Part shown: in pieces, positions 61,757 to 64,000 of the stretch
Layout of the letters: the number at the start of each line of letters is the position of its first letter
Position numbering within the stretch: position 1 is the stretch's first letter
The notes under the pieces: model-generated
What the model was told of the DNA's origin: nothing
Database searches by the model: none
The model's input: the letters and a program-made list of their open reading frames with translations, nothing else
Made by a program: the position numbers and the translations under genes
NCBI GenBank assembly: GCA_023457035.1
Contig: JAEWNN010000066.1
Span: 1-64,000 of the forward strand
Length of the DNA: 64,000 bases
Origin: Verrucomicrobiota bacterium
Lineage (GTDB): Bacteria; Verrucomicrobiota; Verrucomicrobiia; Opitutales; Opitutaceae
Direction of reading: 5' to 3'

Positions 61757-63028
61757 ATGCTCGACCCGAAGATCCTCCGCGAGTCCCCCGAAACCGTCCG
61801 CGATGCCATTCGCAAGAAAGGCAACGACTGCGACATCGACGCCGTGCTCGCACTCGACACCGAGTGGCGTGCCGCGCTGACCCAGGTCGAGAAGCTCCGC
61901 GCCGCGCAGAAGGCGGCCAACAACGACATGGCCAAGCTCCCGAAGGGCTCGCCGGAGTTCATCGCCAAGGTCGCCGAGATGAAGGCCGTCTCCGCGCAGG
62001 TGAAGGAGCAGGACGTGAAGGTGAAGGAACTCGAGGAGCGCTGGGCCAAGGCGATGCTCACTGTGCCGAACATCCCGCACAGCTCCGTGCCCGTCGGCCG
62101 CACGCCCGAGGAGAACGTCGTCGACGCCACCAACGGCGACGTGAACGCCGTCTCGCCCGTAGCCAAACCGCACTGGGAGATTCCCGGCTTCGACAAGATC
62201 ATCGACTTCGGCCGCGGCTCGAAGGTCACCGGCGCGGGCTTCCCGTTCTACGTCGGCGACGGGGCCCGCCTCGTGCGCGCGCTGCTCCAGTTCTTCCTCA
62301 ACGAAGGCGCCGCCAACGGCTACACCGAGGTCGCCCCGCCGATCTTCGTCAACACCGCCAGCGCCACCGCCGTCGGCCAGCTGCCCGACAAGGAAGGCAT
62401 GATGTACAAGACCGTCGACGACGACTTCTACGCCGTGCCGACCGCGGAGACGCCGCTGACCAATTTCTTCCGCGACGAGATCGTCGACGAGGACGCGCTG
62501 CCGATCTACCGCTGCGCCTACACCCCGTGCTTCCGCCGCGAGGCTGGCAGCTACGGCAAGGACGTGCGCGGGCTCAACCGCCTGCACCAGTTCGACAAGG
62601 TCGAGCTGCTCAAGTGGGTGCATCCGACGCAGAGCTACATCGAGCTCGACAAGCTCCGCGACGACGCCGAGCGCATCCTCGTGAAGCTCGGCCTGCCGTA
62701 CCGCCGCCTGCTCATGTGCACCGGCGACCTCGGTTTCTCGCAGGCGAAGAAGTACGATCTCGAGGTCTGGGCTGCCGGCCAGAAGCGTTGGCTGGAGGTT
62801 TCGAGCTGCTCCAACTTCGAGTCGTTCCAGGCGCGCCGCGCACAGATCCGTTTCCGCAACAAGGAGACGGGCAAGCCCGAGCTGGTGCACACGATCAACG
62901 GCTCCGGTCTCGCCGTGCCGCGCGTGCTCGCCGCGCTCCTCGAGAACAACCTCGAGGCCGACGGCCGCGTGCGCATCCCCGAGTGCCTGCAGCCCTGGTT
63001 CGGCAAGAGTCACCTCGTTTTCGCCTGA
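61757..63028 (+). CDS. serS: Seryl-tRNA synthetase
   Basis: SerS charges tRNA-Ser. The 423-residue product starts MLDPKILRESPETVRDAIRKKG; the N-terminal 110 residues are the helical tRNA-binding arm. Class II motif 2 is 'YTPCFRREAGSYGKDVRGLNRLHQFDKVELL' (in pieces) and motif 3 is 'NGSGLAVPRVLAALLENN'. Length is typical (about 425). The gene ends at TGA 63026-63028, in the loop of a perfect hairpin. No selC or other gene follows. Confidence 0.98.
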   Translation: MLDPKILRESPETVRDAIRKKGNDCDIDAVLALDTEWRAALTQVEKLRAAQKAANNDMAKLPKGSPEFIAKVAEMKAVSAQVKEQDVKVKELEERWAKAMLTVPNIPHSSVPVGRTPEENVVDATNGDVNAVSPVAKPHWEIPGFDKIIDFGRGSKVTGAGFPFYVGDGARLVRALLQFFLNEGAANGYTEVAPPIFVNTASATAVGQLPDKEGMMYKTVDDDFYAVPTAETPLTNFFRDEIVDEDALPIYRCAYTPCFRREAGSYGKDVRGLNRLHQFDKVELLKWVHPTQSYIELDKLRDDAERILVKLGLPYRRLLMCTGDLGFSQAKKYDLEVWAAGQKRWLEVSSCSNFESFQARRAQIRFRNKETGKPELVHTINGSGLAVPRVLAALLENNLEADGRVRIPECLQPWFGKSHLVFA

Positions 63029-63039
63029 GGCGAAAACGA
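63015..63039. terminator. Perfect hairpin spanning the serS stop codon
   Basis: 11-bp perfect stem TCGTTTTCGCC (63015-63025) with GGCGAAAACGA (63029-63039); the 3-base loop TGA is the serS stop codon. No T tract follows on the plus strand. It may be a terminator, a transcript 3'-end stabiliser, or a repeat that formed the end of serS. Confidence 0.65.
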
Positions 63040-63090
63040 AAGGATGAAGGCGGAACGCTGAAGGCCGAAGTCCGGAGGCGGTTGTCTTGC

Positions 63091-63114
63091 TGTAGCCGGG
63101 GGCGATGACCCGGC
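63091..63114. repeat. REP-like hairpin with GTAG foot
   Basis: GTAG at 63091, AGCCGGG/CCCGGCT 7-bp perfect stem (63093-63099 with 63108-63114) with an 8-base loop. Part of the repeat cluster downstream of serS. Confidence 0.6.
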
Positions 63115-63144
63115 TGTGGGTTCGGTCCATCTGGAACTCACGAA

Positions 63145-63212
63145 CTCAGCGTAGACGCGCGCCGGGGCGCGGCCTTGCGGGGGAGCAAATACTTCGGTCC
63201 GAGCGGAGGATG
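63145..63212. repeat. Dispersed repeat, copy 2 (GTAGA/GCGCG type)
   Basis: Second copy of the element at 31636-31707; 35 of 38 core bases match, then the shared GAGCGGAGGATG 12-mer (63201-63212). A perfect 6-bp hairpin CGCGCC-GG-GGCGCG lies within, preceded by GTAG (63151). Confidence 0.75.
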
Positions 63213-63251
63213 GGCTGGTTGCGGCTTTGAACGGATTAGGAATGGAAGTTC

Positions 63252-63330
63252 ACCACAGAGAGCACCGAGTGCACGGAGTTCGGAATAGCAGAGTGAGTTC
63301 GGCCTTCGGTATCTCGGTGTCCTCTGTGGT
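63252..63330. repeat. Imperfect inverted repeat, CCACAGAG type
   Basis: ACCACAGAG (63252-63260) and CTCTGTGGT (63322-63330) are perfect complements; CACCGAG/CTCGGTG lies just inside on both sides. Sequence of this type, CACAGAG heptads in inverted pairs, is a common intergenic repeat in several environmental phyla. Confidence 0.65.
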
Positions 63331-63459
63331 TCAGTTTCGGGCTATTTGCATGAGAGGAACGGGCCGCTGGAGGAACGTGCGGACGTGGCCGCCACCGGCG
63401 GGATACGAACGCGGAGGTGGAGGAATGTGGGAATCAGGAAAACGGGAACGGATCGGAGC

Positions 63460-63516
63460 GTAGCCCGGTGCTTCAGCCCGGGCCGGCCGGCGTAGCTGGA
63501 TCGCGCAGCGATTCAG
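63460..63516. repeat. Two adjacent REP-like hairpins with GTAG feet
   Basis: First: GTAG (63460), GCCCGG/CCGGGC (63463-63468 with 63478-63483). Second: GTAG (63492-63495), CTGGATCGC-GCA-GCGATTCAG (63496-63516), a 9-bp stem with one G-U pair. Confidence 0.65.
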
Positions 63517-63545
63517 CTCACCCAAACTTCGGATTGGTGGAACCG

Positions 63546-63563
63546 TTCTGCCGTACGGCAGAA
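63546..63563. repeat. Perfect 18-bp palindrome
   Basis: TTCTGCCGT/ACGGCAGAA without spacer, followed at once by the GACGCTGAT-type direct repeat (63564-63583). It could be a protein site or a cruciform-forming repeat. Confidence 0.55.
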
Positions 63564-63741
63564 GACGCTGATGCACGCTGATCGCGGAGTGGAGATATCC
63601 GGACTGGACACAGAGAGCACTGAGGCGGAGGAGGGCACAGAGATCGAACCCGGATGAGATGGAACCACTCATGCACACTCATCGGCACTAATGGATCGGG
63701 ACGTGGCCCGGTGCCTTGGTCGCCTGAGGCGCCGAGCCAAT

Positions 63742-63976
63742 CGCGGACTGGGCGAACGGACGTTTCGGAAAGACGTCCCGTCGGCCTGAGGCAAATCGGT
63801 AGGGCGGTTTCTCCGAAACCGCCGTGCCCGTGATCCTGTTGCCGGCTCCGCGCTCGCTACAGATTGCCGACGGCGCTGCCTCTGCCGTGGGTTGCGGTCC
63901 GGCGCTGCGTCGGCCGCGGACTGAGCGAACGGACGTTTCGTTCTGCCGGCCGACAGAATCTTCGAGAGAAACGTCC
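63742..63976. repeat. Repeat cluster: 26-bp direct repeat and REP-like hairpins
   Basis: A 26-base sequence at 63742-63767 recurs at 63915-63940 with one mismatch; its shared part includes GCGAACGGACGTTTCG. Between them lies GTAG (63799) then GGCGGTTTC-TCC-GAAACCGCC (63803-63823, 9-bp perfect stem). The second copy runs into a hairpin GGACGTTTC...GAAACGTCC (63931-63939 with 63968-63976). No gene is supported in 63,029-64,000. Confidence 0.7.
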
Positions 63977-64000
63977 CCACCTGACTCTCCGCTTGCGACT

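Noticed and set aside
63669..63980. Minus-strand open frame of about 100 codons in the repeat cluster
   Set aside because: It runs through REP-like hairpins, and its composition is Arg/Pro-rich as expected of random GC-rich sequence.
63029..64000. CRISPR array
   Set aside because: Repeats here are of different types, mostly palindromic, and not regularly spaced with unique spacers of constant length; no cas gene is nearby.

Overview
The window is about 64 kb of GC-rich chromosomal DNA, most likely from a Verrucomicrobiota bacterium close to the Opitutaceae. This is an inference from gene content and style: a str-S10-spc-alpha ribosomal cluster with an adenylate-kinase relic between secY and map, a large exported beta-helix protein ending in a 'GDGVANLLKHAFALDP'-type C-terminal module often seen in this phylum, a fused SecDF, and many short palindromic repeats between genes. 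No phage, plasmid, IS transposase, CRISPR array, tRNA or rRNA was seen.

Layout. Positions 1-18,118 (+): rpsL (3' end), rpsG, fusA, rpsJ, rplCDWB, rpsS, rplV, rpsC, rplP, rpmC, rpsQ, rplNXE, rpsN, rpsH, rplFR, rpsE, rplO, secY, an ADK-like relic, map, rpsM, rpsK, rpsD, rpoA and rplQ. Missing from their usual slots are tuf, rpmD, infA and rpmJ. Positions 18,223-22,390 (+): a zinc-ribbon membrane protein, guaA, a LolA-like exported protein and hisD. Positions 22,489-30,975: an L-arabinose locus. On the minus strand lie a sodium symporter and then araB-araA-araD-galM; a LacI-type regulator is divergent. Two copies of one promoter/operator box drive the symporter and araB.

Positions 31,085-45,938: an L,D-transpeptidase, an ABC-2 exporter pair with an unusual C-terminal permease extension, the exported beta-helix protein, a small exported protein, rarA, a rhomboid protease, thiD, a short comEC coupled to a small coiled-coil gene, a BaiN/HI0933-type flavoprotein and an exported protein. 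Positions 46,027-50,788 (-): hemN, hemG/hemY and a polytopic membrane protein, probably one operon. Positions 51,017-54,567 (-): a CheV-like coupling protein, a small cytochrome c and speA. Positions 54,716-63,028: yajC-secDF, recJ and vanZ (+), an M42 aminopeptidase (-) and serS (+). Positions 63,029-64,000 hold no convincing gene and are packed with palindromic repeats.

How it fits together. The first third is core translation and secretion machinery (ribosome, SecY, MetAP, RNA polymerase alpha), complemented by YajC-SecDF near the far end. The ara locus is a complete import-to-xylulose-5-phosphate route (symporter, epimerase, AraA, AraB, AraD) with its own repressor. The repeat layer is the most distinctive genome-level feature: at least a dozen hairpins, most preceded by a GTAG foot and several arranged as inverted pairs, occupy the spacers and one lies inside comEC. 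They resemble REP/REPIN elements mobilised by RAYT transposases, though no RAYT gene is present here.
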